64,000 nucleotides of DNA from Leucaena leucocephala (taxonomy: Eukaryota > Streptophyta > Magnoliopsida > Fabales > Fabaceae), in the NCBI GenBank assembly GCA_037074615.1, contig CM073515.1, forward strand, positions 17,011,001 to 17,075,000, read 5' to 3'. This document shows positions 1 to 12,896 of the stretch, piece by piece. The translations under genes were made by a program, and so were the position numbers. The notes under the pieces were generated by a model. That model saw only the letters and a program-made list of their open reading frames with translations. It was not told the origin of the DNA and did no database searches. Each line of letters opens with the position of its first letter. Position 1 is the first letter of the stretch.

Positions 1-56
1 TTATGCTACGTTATGTTATATTATGTGATGTTTATAGAATATGCTAAAGCTCCAAA

Positions 57-160
57 TGTTAGAGCAGTGCAAGCTCCGAGTGTTAGAGTTGTGAAAGTTC
101 CGAGTGTTAGAGCTGTGCATATTAAGAGAAGGAATGCTTAAGCTCCGATGTTAGAGCTTT
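57..160 (+). repeat. Short tandem repeat, 24-bp period
   Basis: The word 'gttagag' begins at 58, 82 and 106, a spacing of exactly 24 bases, with a looser copy at 150. The unit is roughly 'gttagagcngtgnaagctcc'. A degenerate reverse-complement version lies at about 9190-9290 in LARD-2, so the array belongs to the element family. Confidence 0.7.
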
Positions 161-730
161 GCATTCATGAGCAGGTATGTAGTCCTGTAGCACGTTGGCT
201 AGGCATTATGCATGTTAGAGTATTTGCTCCTATGTGCTCCTGTTTAGAAGTAGAGCAATGAAAGAAAGAATAATGATAGAAGTCCTCTCTCTGTATTATG
301 ATGAGTTATTAAAATTGATAAGAATATATGATGATATGAGAATGAGAGTTAAAGTGTGTGGATATTCAGAGAATTTTGCTAGATACTCAGATGAGAAAGA
401 AGTGATTGCACTTGATGAGTTGTTGATAAAAACTCCCGAATATAGCAGTATTCAAGAGAGTTTAGTATGAAAGAAATGGACACTACTCACAAATTTAGTA
501 TGGTAAGAAGTCCATATACAGATAGATGCATAGCAAGTAAGCAAGTAATAGAATGGACTAGAGTTCAACTCTGATTGAGTTGATTCATAACAGAAGAATG
601 ATCATAGTAAATATATAAAAAATTGCGGATATGAAAAGTACTATGCTAATATGTCAAGATAAAAGATAAAAGATAGATACCCCGATCCTTGATTAAGTGT
701 TGAATAAATTTTGAGGACAAAATTTATTTT

Positions 731-744
731 AAGAGGGTTAAAAA
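731..744 (+). other. Polypurine tract of LARD-1
   Basis: 'aagagggttaaaaa' sits directly before the LTR start 'tgtcatatcc', after 'gaggacaaaatttatttt'. The same arrangement precedes the 3' LTRs of LARD-2 and LARD-3. It should prime plus-strand DNA synthesis. Two T residues interrupt the purine run. Confidence 0.7.
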
Positions 745-3700
745 TGTCATATCCAGATTTTTCCCTATCCGTATAGTACTGATAGTGGAAAGAGATTTCA
801 AAAGGATTATGACAAAGAATAGAAGAAATGATAAAGGTTAGATGATTCTTTAAGGAAGAGAAGGACTAAAATAAAAAGTAGAAAAGGTTAAAGGCCAAAA
901 GTTAAAGTAGAAACAAAAGTTGGGCCAAAAGTGGTAATTTTCAAAAGTTAAGGACTTAAATGTAATTAAGTAAAAAGTTCAAGGGCAAAATTGTAATTAT
1001 GGAAAGGTCAGCCTGGAAAGGGTTAGGACTGCTTAGAAGTTTTTCAATCCCACATTCCATTAGTAAATAGAGGAAGTTACGCTGGTTAATCTAGCATGAT
1101 ACAGAAATTTTTTTAGGGCTCCCGACAACAGAAAATTTTCTGATAGTCTAAAAGTTATCTGAATTTTTATCAGATTCCATGGATATCAGATATAAGTAGG
1201 GGAATTATAGAAAAGTGTGCCCTACAGTGTCAGATGTTATGAATCTGATAGAACCCCGGAAGAAGTCCTGTATAAAAAGTTATTCCCATAACAATGAATT
1301 TTGACGGGAGTTTGATAACACCCATGATCCGATAATATAACTTATCGGTATATAAGCCTAGATAGAATGAGATTATATGACCTCATATATAGGCCCATGA
1401 TGAAGCCAAGAAGGGCCCAAAACCCAGGGTACCAGTCCATCAGTAGAAGGGGCCAGTGTCCAGAAAAAGTGCAAAATTATGAAAATGTCCCTAGATGCCC
1501 AGATTGTACCAAAGATGGATGAAGGGCCTTTTGGTTATCTGGGATAGGCTAAAAATGTGGCACATGGTATAAATATGATTAATTAGAGCCAATATATGCC
1601 CTGAGGCAGTACAAAGAGGGGTAAAATGACAACTATGCCCTTAGGGTCAATATAGTGCAAGAAAGGACACTGACGGTATTTTGGTCATTTTCCAAGGGAT
1701 ATGTAATTAAGTTGTGGCCCAGTACAAGTATTTCAATGCTGTGAGAAGCCTAGACATTGATTTCTAGGACAAAATACATATCCTGGTATATTATAAAAAA
1801 TTAGGAACAGAAAACAGTCCAGTTGCTGTGAAACTGCTTCGATCAGTACCGGATTAGACTAAAATTTTTCTGGAAGCTTTCTACCATGATAATTTCGCCA
1901 CATAAGCCCATGAAGTGTCCCTTGTGATGTCATGATGATGTCACAATTTGCTTTATGAAAACGTAAAATCTAAGATTAAATGTGAGCCCTTGGATCAAAT
2001 AGTAACCAAATCAATCTTGGCCATCGATTTCCACCAAGATTTTTCTATAAATACCCCTCCATTATGTAGCCAAACCATAATTTCATGGACCCATGGGGAA
2101 ACTATTGCAAAATGAAAACTCAAGCCAAGACAAAGAAGATTCAAGGTACCAAAGTTCAAGCAAGCTAGAGATTAAAGGTAAGTAATCTCTCCTAGCTTAT
2201 TTTCCTTTGATTTGGGAGCTTGAAATTAGGGTTTTCATGGAGGAAAAGTTGAGTTTTCTATAAGGGGAGGTGCTGCCCCAAAACCATAGATGAAAAGGGA
2301 AAGAAGAAATTAAAATTAGAAACTTATGATTGAAAGCTTAAACAAGCTAGTTAAGTGATTGGTTGTTGAATCAAGTTAATATTGTTGACTTTGCCATGGT
2401 GTGCCCTGTTCAGTATGCACTGTTCATGATGGAAGGAAATGGAATTTCAATTATTTAATGCTTCCATTGAGTTTATATGATGACTTTGTCTAGGATTTGA
2501 AAGGTTTTGAACCTTGAAAACATTAAAATCTCAAGGTTGTAGTCTTTGAGATTCCTTACGGTTACTATTAACTCACATGAACAGTGATTAGAATTTCATG
2601 ATTTTGATAGTTCCAATGGTTTCAAAATGAAAAGTTGTGTGGGGAAAAGTAGAGAAACAAGTATGGGAAGGACTAGAATCAAAATGAGAATTTTTGAAAG
2701 AATTGTATGCTTATGTTCAGTCTGTACAGCAGGCCATAAAGGAGCTGGAATTTCATGATTCTAAGCTCTTAAATGGATTCAAAAGATGAAATTGTGTAGG
2801 GTAAAGTCAAGACATCAATTGGTTCAAAAGCCAAGTGGATTAGTGAAAATTAGAGAAAGTTATGACAATAAAGAGTGTAACAAAGTTAGTCTTGAACATA
2901 GTTGGAGTTCATGAGTCCTAATGAGGTATGTGATGAATATGAATATGTTTAGGACTATGAAACATCCAAGAAGATGTTAGAAAGTGATGGACATAAAGGC
3001 TTCATAGTTGGAAAGCTAGGGAGCAAGGGCTAAATGTCAAGAGGAAAGCTTAAGTGCAAGGTAGTGAACTTACCTCTTTGTGTGCTTGATGTGGTATGCT
3101 TATGTGTTGACATGTATATGTTATTTGAATGATCTTGTGACATGATAAATGATGTTGAATGTATTGTGAATAACATGTTTCCATGGCCATGCACTTTATG
3201 AAAAAGTATATAGCATGATAGCATGTCACTAATCAAAGAAAGTTTAATGAAATTACATATCATACAATAGCATCCATCTTGCATATTTAAATGGTAATGT
3301 TTGCTACTGAGATTCCCTAGAATCTCACTCTCCCATAACCAACCAATTTAGGCTAAGCATGATGGATAATTTATGCATGGAGAAGAGCTAAAGCATGGAA
3401 GAAGAAAAGTGAAGTATTTAAGATGTTAGCATATGCTATGCACTTTCTATATATGTCAAAGCCATGTAAAGTATCTATTTATGTGATGAGATTGTATGAA
3501 ACAATTATTGTATAACCCCATGATGTATATGAATTCAGAAAACACAAAGGAGATTATTTATGTATGCTAGAATAATTATGAAAAGTGAAAGAAAGGAATC
3601 TGAAAGGGTAAAATGTAGGTCCTGAAGTAGTTTTGTTGTGGCTTCAGTTTGACCTAGCAAATGAAGGAATTATTTCACAAAATTTTGTGAGCATGTAGTA

Positions 3701-4111
3701 CACATCTAGATATTTAATTTGATAGGTATAACGTTTCATTTGGATATGTATATTAAGAGAAAAGAATTTTCAAAATAAAGGACTAGAATCTGTTTCCAGA
3801 GTTTTTGACCAAGTGAACAGTAAATTTCAACGAATAAACTGTATCAAGTGGCTAATCATTTAGTCCGTAAATTATTTTTTCCTTAAACTTTAAGATGTTA
3901 TCTTCACGTGATTTTTTGAACCACTTTATTTCTAGTTTCCTAGAATTAATTATGATTTTTTGAAGTTCATTGCGTAATCTGGAATACCATATGAACAATA
4001 ACCTGAGAAAGAGTAAAATTCCAGATTTGGCTAATGGACTTCCAAGGTCTTATAAGTGGTTCTAAATGCTACTAAATGGTCTCTAAGACGTATAAAAGTA
4101 AGGATGTTACA
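745..4111 (+). repeat. LTR L1, 3' LTR of LARD-1
   Basis: A 3367-bp LTR starting 'tgtcatatcc' and ending 'ggatgttaca'. Shared landmarks with the other long LTRs are the 'actgatagtggaaagag' block near the start, 'ctataaatacccctcc' (TATA box at 2046-2053) near 2045, a splice-donor-like 'aaaggtaag' near 2176, recurrent 'gaacagtRa' words, and a tail with 'ctaagacgtataaaagtaagg'. The right flank is Athila-1 gag beginning 'aatct'. The matching TSD would lie beyond the left edge of the window, so it cannot be tested. Confidence 0.85.
2046..2053 (+). promoter_or_regulatory. LTR TATA box (L1)
   Basis: TATAAATA within 'ctataaatacccctcc'. The same octamer in the same context recurs at 44028, 47076 and 50218 (plus-strand LTRs) and as TATTTATA at 7266, 31991, 38170, 55298 and 58262 (minus-strand LTRs). 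Its constant position makes it the likely Pol II core promoter, ending U3. In L11 it is mutated to TACAAATA at 62147. Confidence 0.7.
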
Positions 4112-5388
4112 AATCTCATATATGAAGCCATAGATAACAGAACCATGCAAAATCATTTTCAAGAAAGAGAGCATTCTCAAGCAATTGTGCCAATCCAAGA
4201 CCTTTCTAACAAGAATGATGATATGACATTAGTTCTTAAAGGTATATCATATCTGACCTTTGCTGTCACAGGTGTAACTTCTCAACTCTCAAACTTGTCA
4301 TCCTGATTTGATATAGAGAAATCTAGTACAGATGGCAAACTTGACAAGCTAGCCTCGGGTTGTGCTACCTTAAATAATAAGTATGATAATCTATCAACTT
4401 ATGTGACTCAATTGGCTAACTCTATAAATGAGCAACAAGCAAAGAATGGAGGGACCATCCCCTCCAATACTGTTATCAATCCTAGATCCTTAAATTCCAT
4501 CACACTGAAAGGTGGCAAAAAGGTAGGATTCTTAGAAAATAATGATGTGACAAACACTACTGAGGATATCATTAAAGATACTATTGAACACATCCATGAG
4601 CACACCACTTAAGGTATAGAAGACATTACTAAACACATCCTGAAGTTCCCAAGCAATCAGCAAGTCTAAAAGAGAAAGAACTACTCAAGAAAGATGAGGC
4701 TACTCAAGTAGAGACTCCCATGACCATCAGTAAAGATGTAAGTATTCTTTTCCCTAAATCTTATGCAATTAGTAAGAGAATCACTAATAAAGAATAGGAC
4801 AAGGAGATTTATGACTTGTTTAGCAAACTTGAGGTAAATATTCCATTGTTAGAATTACTTAAAGGCATGCCTAGAGTTGCTAAATTTATCAAAGACCTAT
4901 GTACCCATAAACGTAGGTTTAGACCAAATGAAAGAGTCCAAGTTTCTTCTAATGTCTCTGCCCTCTTTAAACCTCAACTTCCAATTAAATGACAAGATCC
5001 AGGGGCTTTTACAATTCCTTGTACTATTGGAAAAATACATATTAATAAGGCATTATTAGATCAAGGAGCAGCTATTAATGTTATGCCTACGTCCATTTAT
5101 GCTTTACTTGGCACAAAAAGTATTAAACCCACAAGTATAGTGTTGCAGTTAGCTAACAGAATTATGAGGCGTCCAAATGGCATTTTAGAAGATGTTCTTG
5201 TGTAGGTTAAGGGGCTAATCTTTCTTGTAGACTTTTATGTACTAGACAAATGCAGTGAGGTATCACGTCAAGATTCTACCATCATCTTGGGAAGGCCTTT
5301 CCTAAGAACTGCATGCACTATTACCAACATGAAGGAAGGAACCATTACCATCAAAATAGGGGAGGACAAGATAACCTTCAACATGTAT
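4112..5388 (+). pseudogene. Athila-1 gag C-terminus and protease, interrupted
   Basis: Decayed gag-pro piece entered at its 5' side by LARD-1 and at its 3' side by LARD-2. Readable blocks are 'NPRSLNSITLKGGKK' (about 4478-4522), the conserved end of Athila-type gag, and 'RVAKFIKDLCTHKRRFRPNE' before the protease. The protease reads 'TIPCTIG', then 'ALLDQGAAINVMP' with catalytic Asp at 5059-5061, then 'IILGRPFLRTA' and 'DKITFNMY'. The usual D-[ST/L]-G-A active site is DQGA here. Stops occur near 4304, 4610, 4989 and 5203, and the frame changes between blocks. The frame resumes as 'ETMKHPYEDY' at 15619 once LARD-2 is removed. The protease would have cleaved the Gag-Pol polyprotein in virus-like particles. 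It is non-functional. Confidence 0.8.
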
Positions 5389-8300
5389 TGTAACATCCTT
5401 ACTTTTATACGTCTTATGGACCATTCAGTAGCAGTTAGAACCACTTACAAGACCTTGGAAGTCCATTAGCCAAATCTAGAATTTTACTCTTCTCGGGTTA
5501 CTGTTCATATGGTATTCCAGATTACATAACGAATTTCGAAAAATCATAATTAATTCTGGAAAAATTGAAATGAAGTGGTTCAAAAATACACATGAATATA
5601 ACATCTTGAAATTGAGGGGAAAAATAATTTCAAGACCAAATGATTAGCCAATTGATACAGTTTATTTGTTAAACTTTACTGTTCATTTGGTCAGAAATTC
5701 TGGAAACAGATTCTGGTCCCTTATTTTGGAAATTCATTTCTTTTTATACAGACATCGAAATAAGGCATTCTTGATGTCAAAACAAAGCTTAGCATGTTAA
5801 CTAAATGTATGTAAAATATCATACATTTATTCCATCATTTGCTATTTTTCATTACATGATGACCCTCACTGCTCGTATTGGTCATATAGCAATAATACAT
5901 TTAACAATTGTTCACATAACACATATACTATTCAATTCCTAGCTTTTCTTCATGCTTCTTCAATCCTGTTTCATCATTAACAAACCTGTGGGGTTGGGAT
6001 TACATGGAAGGGGATGAGATTTCTGGGGAAATCTCAGTAACAAATATTACTAAACAATGCATGCATTAATATAACTACTTGTGCTTGCTTATGAAAGTGT
6101 TATCATTGTGTAATGTGCATGCTTCCATGTAACATATGAAATACAATTGGTCAAAGTAATCATAGAAATAGAGCTTCATACATAAGCACAATTGCACCGC
6201 AATTCACCAAAGCCATAGCACAATCAAGCATAACATTCAATGCATACAAGTTTAGGATAAGTTTACTACCTTATACACTTGAGTTTCTTCCACTTTATCT
6301 TGTTTCTTTCGTCTCACTTTTCTTGAACATGTGGATGCCTCTTTTGGAGCATACCACCCAATCCCTAACATCACATAACCATTCATCCATTATCATCTAA
6401 TTTTCTTGAGCATTAAACTTACTTTAACAAACATAATTCCCTATTGAACATTAAGCTCACTTACTTTTCTTAATCTTAACTAATGAACTTGGTCCTTGAA
6501 TCAATTGATGTCTTAACTTTACCCTACACAATTTTATCTTTTAAATCCATTTATGAGCTTAGAATCATGAAATTCCAGCTCCTTCATAGCATTCTGTACA
6601 GAACCAAAACTATACCTATTTCCTTCAAAAATTCTCATTTTGATTCCAATGCTTCCTATACTTGTTTCTCTACTTTATCCCCCCACAATTTTTCATTTTA
6701 AAACCATTGGAAGCATCAAAATCATAAAATTCCAATCACTATTCATGGTGTGAACAGTACAGAGAAGTGTTTCAAAAACTACAATCTTGGAATTTCAATG
6801 CTTTCAAGGTTCAAAACCTTTCCAACCCTACACAAAATCATCATCTAAATTCAATGGAAGCATTAAATCATTGAAATTCCATTTCCTTCCCTCATGAACA
6901 GTGCAGACCAAACAGGTTTCATTAAGGCAAAGTCAAGAATATCAACTTGATTCAACAACCAATCTCTTAACTAGCTTGTTTAAGCTTCAATCATATGTTT
7001 CTAACTTTAATTTCTTCTTTTCCCTTTCATCTAAGGTTTTTGGGAAGAACCTCCCCTTAGAGAAAACTCAAATTTTCCCCCATAAAAACTCTAAGTTCAA
7101 GCTCCCAAATCAAAGGAAAATAAGCTAGGAGAGATTACTTATCTTTAATCTCTAGCTTGCTTGAACTTTGGTACCTTGAATCTTCTTTATCTTGACTTGA
7201 GTTTTCATTCTACAGAGTTTCCCCAAGGTTCATGAGGCCACAGTTTGGATGCAGAATTGAGGGGGTATTTATAGAAAATTTCATGAAAAATCAATGGTCA
7301 AGATCGATTTAGTTACTATTTGATCCAAGGGCTCACATTTAATCTTGGATTTAACTTTTTCTAAAAATAATAATTATGACATCATGTGGGACAGATAAAG
7401 GGACACCTCATGGGGGTATGTGGCATTATTACCATGCCAGGAAGCTTCTAAATAAAATTTAGTTCAATCCAGTACCGATCGGAGCAATTTCACAATAACC
7501 GAACTGTTTCTTGTTCCTAATTTTTTTATAATATACTAGGATATGTATTCTGTCCTGGAAATCAATGTCTAGGCTTCTCATACCATTGACATACTTGTAC
7601 TAGGATACAACTTAATTATAGATCCCTTGGAAAATAACCAAAATACCCTTGGTGTCCTTTCATGCACTATATTGACCTTAAGGGCATAATTGTCATTTTA
7701 CCCCTCTTTACACTACCTCAGGGCATATATTGGCTCTAACTAATCATATTAATACTATGTCCCACATTTTTGCCCTATCCAAAATGACCAAAATGACCTT
7801 CATCCATCACTGGTACAATCTGGGCATCAAAGGGTATTTTCGTAATTTTACACTTTTCTTGGATTGCTTTGGACCCTGGCCCACTTAACTATCCAGTCAT
7901 TATATTAAGCCTATGATGGCACCATTTGTGCCTTGGTTTGGGCTCATTGCCTTTATTCCCTTTATGGCATAAATCCCAAGACACCTCTCCTGATCCTATT
8001 TATCGAGTATTCTATTCTACCATTAAATCCAGTAAGAATTCTACAAGATTCCTTTTCTGACTCTATCAGTTTTATAAATTCATATATTAAATATAAGAAT
8101 TTATGGTAAAGTTTTATCTAATTCTGAGATATGAAAAATACTGCAATAATTCCTTATGACTTCAGGAATTATATCAATTAATCAGGACCTCAAATAGAAA
8201 TTCTATAACTCCTTAAACTGACCAGAATAACTTTGTCTATCTACTAGTAAAATTTGAGTCTAATCTGATTTCAGGCATTTTTTAGCCTTTTTCGGTTCAA

Positions 8301-8563
8301 CTTTCTCATAATTACATTTAGGTCCCTAACTTTCTGCTTATTTATATTTGGGTCCCCAAACTTTTGGAAATTTCCACTTTTGGCCCAACTTTTATTTCTA
8401 CTTTAACTTTTGAGCTTTAAACTTTTCTAATTTTTATTTAGGTCCCTTTCTTGCTTGAAGAATCATTTAACCTTTATCATTTCTTCTGATCTTTGTCATA
8501 ATCATTTCCAAACCTCTTTCCATTATCAGTATTATACAAATAGGGAAAATTTAGGATATGACA
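5389..8563 (-). repeat. 3' LTR of LARD-2
   Basis: 3175 bp. In plus-strand text it begins 'tgtaacatcc' and ends 'ggatatgaca'. It retains the TATA box as TATTTATA at 7266-7273. It matches L1, L8 and L10 in overall order, so this is the full-length form of the LTR and the partner at 13713-15613 is a shortened copy. Small frames inside (for example 6483-6701 and 6901-7128) recur as LTR sequence in other copies and are not genes. Confidence 0.85.
7266..7273 (-). promoter_or_regulatory. TATA box in LARD-2 3' LTR
   Basis: TATTTATA in 'gggggtatttatagaaa', the reverse complement of the conserved LTR TATA context. The equivalent position in the 5' LTR has been deleted. Confidence 0.65.
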
Positions 8564-8578
8564 TTTCTACCCCCTTAA
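8564..8578 (-). other. Polypurine tract of LARD-2
   Basis: Plus-strand text 'tttctacccccttaa' is minus-strand TTAAGGGGGTAGAAA, directly before the 3' LTR. It follows 'aatttcgtcctcaaaa', the conserved pre-PPT block seen also at about 705-730 and 26188-26206. Confidence 0.8.
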
Positions 8579-11500
8579 AATAAATTTCGTCCTCAAAATT
8601 TACTTAGCACCTTAGTCAATAATCTTGGATAGGTATCCTGGTCCTCTTTATGACTAAGGATTGGGGCGTTTACCTGTTATCTTCTATTTTGACATCTTAA
8701 CGGAGTACTTTTCATATCTGCAATTCTTCATATCTTTACTATAATCATTCTTCTGTTCTGAATCAACTCAATCAGAGTTGAACTCTTGTTCATTCTATTA
8801 CTTACTTTCTTGCTATGCATCTATCTATATATGGACTTCTCACCATACTAAACTTGTGAGTAGTGTCCATTTCTTTCATATTAAACTCTCTCGAATACTG
8901 CTACATGTAGGAGTTTCTATTAACAACTCATCATACCTTTTAGTGCAATCACTTCTTTCTCATCTAAGTATCTAGCGGAAATCTCTGAATATCTGCACAC
9001 TTTAACTCTCATTCTCATATCATCATACATTCTTATCATCTTTAATAACTCATCATATTATAGAGAGAGGACTTATATCATTATTCTTTCTTTCATTGAT
9101 ATACTTCTAAACAGGAGCACATAGGAGCACATACTCTAACATGCATAATGCCTGGCTAGCATGCTGCAGGACTACACACCTACCTATGAATGTAAAGCTC
9201 TAATACCAGAGCTCAAGCATTTCTTCTCTTAATATGCACAGCTCTAACAGTTAGAGCTTGCACAGCTCTAACACTCAGAGCTTTAACATATTCTGTAAAC
9301 ATCACATAACATAACGCAGCATAACATAATGCCTGGCATTTCATGCAATGAGTGAAAGCTCTCATTTTCTCTTTCATCTGTAATATAACATTTGAACATT
9401 TTATCCCTTTTAAAAGCATAGCCTCTCAATCTATTTACAAGGCTAGCTATAAAGCCACTTCATATCATATTTCTCATTTCATATCTTATTACATACTTTT
9501 CATAACATATCTCATTTCATATTTTTCATGCCAAAACATGGCATATCTGGCCAAATCTGGTTATATCATCGTCTATCTTTCAAATCCATTTTATTTGGAC
9601 TTGACATAAGGGTTTTAGCCTCTTACTATTCATAACCCTTTCTAGCTTTTCATAGCTCTTTCTATCATTTTACATAGCTCTGTGCATATATGTCAAATTT
9701 CTATGGCATTTCCACCTTTTTCTATCACTTCCCAGGGGGTCACCCATCATTGGACTACTTTTGCCTGAGCACGTTTAACTGAAAAGTGTAGATATAAATC
9801 TGAAGCACTGGTGCTAACAGGCTTTAACCCTGGTACTTTATTATTTTATACCCATCTTATACAATCTCTCTTGGGTCTATTTGGCCTTCTAATCTCTTTA
9901 TCCTCATCTGGAGGATCTATTTACTTTTCATTCTTATTCTTTGTAATCTTATCGTAAGGATCTCTTTATTCTCATTTTACCCATTATCATATCTTATGAA
10001 ATATTCTTGTAAATCCTTGGGACTCAGGATTAACAACTTTAACTTTGATCACTTAGTTCCTATTACGTGTAAGAAGATTCTGAGTTCAGTCCCTAATAGT
10101 AATAAGGCTATCTGAAACTAGCATCATGGGTACTCTCTCTGTTATGAGTTAACTAACTTGTGAAGCTTATATACCTTAACTTTTCCTTGGTATTCGTCCT
10201 TCCAAAAAAATATTGTACTTATGGCTCATTACTTTCTTGCTATAGGCTTGGTCTACTGTGACCCTCAGGATCTACTGCGATTAACTGTCAGCCTCTTCAG
10301 GATCTAATTGTGACCCTAGAATTCTTTCTCTATGAGCCATACTAGGATCTAATTATATTCCTCCAGAATCTACTACGATCCCGTTGTACTATATTCTCAT
10401 CTCTGGAAGATCTAAACCAACGGACAAAGTTACAAGGTTAGTTACTTCCACATAGTTGTTAACTCCACAGCTAATTCCCCAAAAATGATCATAGAAGCCA
10501 ATATTATCTCTCACAACTTTACTCGTTTCTTCTATCACTCAGGAATTTCTCATATCATCCTCATCTTTTATAACTTTATTACATTTAACATTGCAGGGAG
10601 CTACACAAGCTCTACCATGCACATATCTTTCATTATATATTCATCTCATCAGAGGGACTTGCTCTACATAAATTATTATCTCAAAAGCAATCTTACTCTA
10701 TCGCAAGAGCAATCTAGCTCTATTGCGAGAATGTTACCTTATATTACATAGTCACTGCTCCTTCTTAAAGTTGCATCCTCTTTCATAAATGCTTCTCATT
10801 TTGTTTCATATTCATAGCACCTCATTCATGTATCTTACCCCTACTAAAGGGATATATCCTGAGTATCGTAATCATTTATCTGTAGACTCACTATTAATCT
10901 TCATCTTTAATCTCATTCTCTATTCTATTGACTATCATTGTTTGATCATAAATTCTTTCTATCTTTTGAGAATCAAGTAGCTAACTTTCCAGGTTAGCAC
11001 TTTGCTATTGCTTCATCCTTGCTAAGTTAAATTATTTAATTGCATGTTGTAGGGCATAAGAGCAACATAACTTTCTCAACTGGTATACTCTACCCAGTAC
11101 ATATTGCTTAAGGGGAGTATTCATTTATCATAGCCTACTCATCATTCATAATATGCAAGGAGATATAATCATTTAAGCATTCTCTAGTACGTGTGTCATC
11201 ATATGACAACTGCAATGAGATGTAATTTCTTATCAATAACTTATGGCAACATAAGCCATACCATCATTACATAGTTTGCTTAACCATCCCTTATACTTAC
11301 ATTGCCATTAGACAATTAGCTAGGTAAATTTTAAAGCATTATGTTCCTTTATTACCTTAACTGCGAGGTCCTGATCATCTATTTAGGTACCTGAGTCATT
11401 TAATTATTTCATTAGGACTGCCACGTTACACTCTTACTAGAGTATAGACTCAACCCTTCTTTACTCTTTCTTACATAAGGAATAGGGGAGTCACTTCTTT

Positions 11501-12896
11501 GAATTTATGGCTACCTTACTAGGCCATATTCATTCTTATCATAACATTTATCATCGCCTGTAAGGCTTTTGTGTCCCTGAAGGACTCATGTGTCCTTGGC
11601 CTCATTATAATCTAATTGTAATCCATAACTGAGTCAGCTACATTCTTTCAGCCAACTAAGGAAGTGCTTGGCTCATATTTCTATGCCATTCAAACTTTTA
11701 AGTTTTCCCCTTATTCTCTTGGATTACTAATAGGTGAAAAAATACCTTTTATTAAGCCTCACGCTTACCTCTCTCTAATTGAAAGGAATGCTTCTTTTAA
11801 ACTCTTTGAGAAAAACTTTTCAAGTGAGCGGATCACTCTCTATCTCGTATGGAGTAACTTATGTATCTCTCTGTATCTCTTAACTCTTTTTGTCTGTTAA
11901 TCTCAATCTGTTCTTGACTGGACTATGATTCTTTCCTAATCAGTCTTTGGATCCTGACTAATTTAAGTCACTTGGATCTTATTCATCATTTAACATTACT
12001 CCTTCTGCTCTCTAGGGTATTCTACCCTAGGTCTGCTAAGTTACTGTCTCTTCGTGATGGGATCCCTTTGCTTTGGGAATATTAACTTTCTATCTATTAG
12101 CCATCACGTCTTTATCCTTAAGCCATGTATTAGATCATTCTTAGGCAAGTCTTAATCTAACTTCTCATTATTCTTTTCGGTAAAGACTAGCTGTACAAAG
12201 TCTTTCGTACTGTAGATTAACTCATGATGATTATACAGAAGATCTACTTCTAAACATCTTCTTAAATTGATCTCCTGTATCTCAGTGCATCATACTGTCT
12301 AGCTTGCCTGCACTCTATGCTAAACCTCTAACTGATAACCTTCAGTGAGGTTAGCATCTTTATTCCTGTCATCAGGTCTATATGCATTTTAGTCGCCACC
12401 TGAATACTTGCTAGCCGCGTCTCATATTCTCTGTAACCTTTAGTCATGACCATCTCAACTTACTTGTCATAACTTAATAGCTTTGTATTCTTCTGTTGAT
12501 ACCATAGGTCATCTTCCGTCGGGGCCTACAGCTCAGAAAATTCCTATTGCGATCATTAGTCTTTACTTATCATAACCAAAAGTTTTTGTAAATATTTGTT
12601 GCGACCTGTAGCTTAAATCATCACAACATAACTTGTCTGGTACTTCTAGCCATCACCTTTTATGTCACCATAATATTTGTACATACATTATCCCTTGTAT
12701 ATCAGTTGGCAGATTATTTGCCAAATACTCACTTAACTCTATATGCCATATAGGGGTATATGGCAATACATGACTTACTATCATCTCACGCTAGTCCTCT
12801 AGAGTATCCTAGGTTAATGCCCTCTACTCTATGTTTGTTCATCATCCCTACTACAGCATTGAGGAACTGCAAATAACTGACTATTCTTAATCTCTA
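8579..12896 (-). other. LARD-2 noncoding interior
   Basis: About 4.3 kb with no recognisable retrotransposon domain on either strand. Frames are short and mostly lack a minus-strand reading. Blocks here match LARD-3 in inverted orientation. Examples are 'acttatggcaacataagcc' near 11240 against 'ggcttatgttgccatgag' near 24575, a series of 'gatctactgcgat'-like words (10255-10400) against 'gatcgcagttagatcc' words (25400-25500), and 'ctctatcgcaagagc' words (10690-10730) against 'agttagagcat' words (25060-25110). The shared order shows a common internal region. Confidence 0.7.

Larger units (their letters stand above)
1..744 (+). mobile_element. LARD-1, internal region, 3' end only
   Basis: This is the tail of a plus-strand non-autonomous LTR element whose 5' part lies left of the window. 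It reads as the reverse complement of about 8.6-9.35 kb in LARD-2: the repeat of 'gttagag' motifs, a block of open but unrecognised sequence (a 78-codon frame at 234-470), and a run ending in a polypurine tract next to the LTR at 745. I see no protease, RT or integrase motif. The short frame here has a partial counterpart in LARD-2 but no recognisable domain, and I do not call it a gene. Confidence 0.75.

Noticed and set aside
4408..4608. 66-codon minus-strand frame
   Set aside because: Antisense shadow of the Athila-1 gag end containing the 'ITLKGGKK' block.
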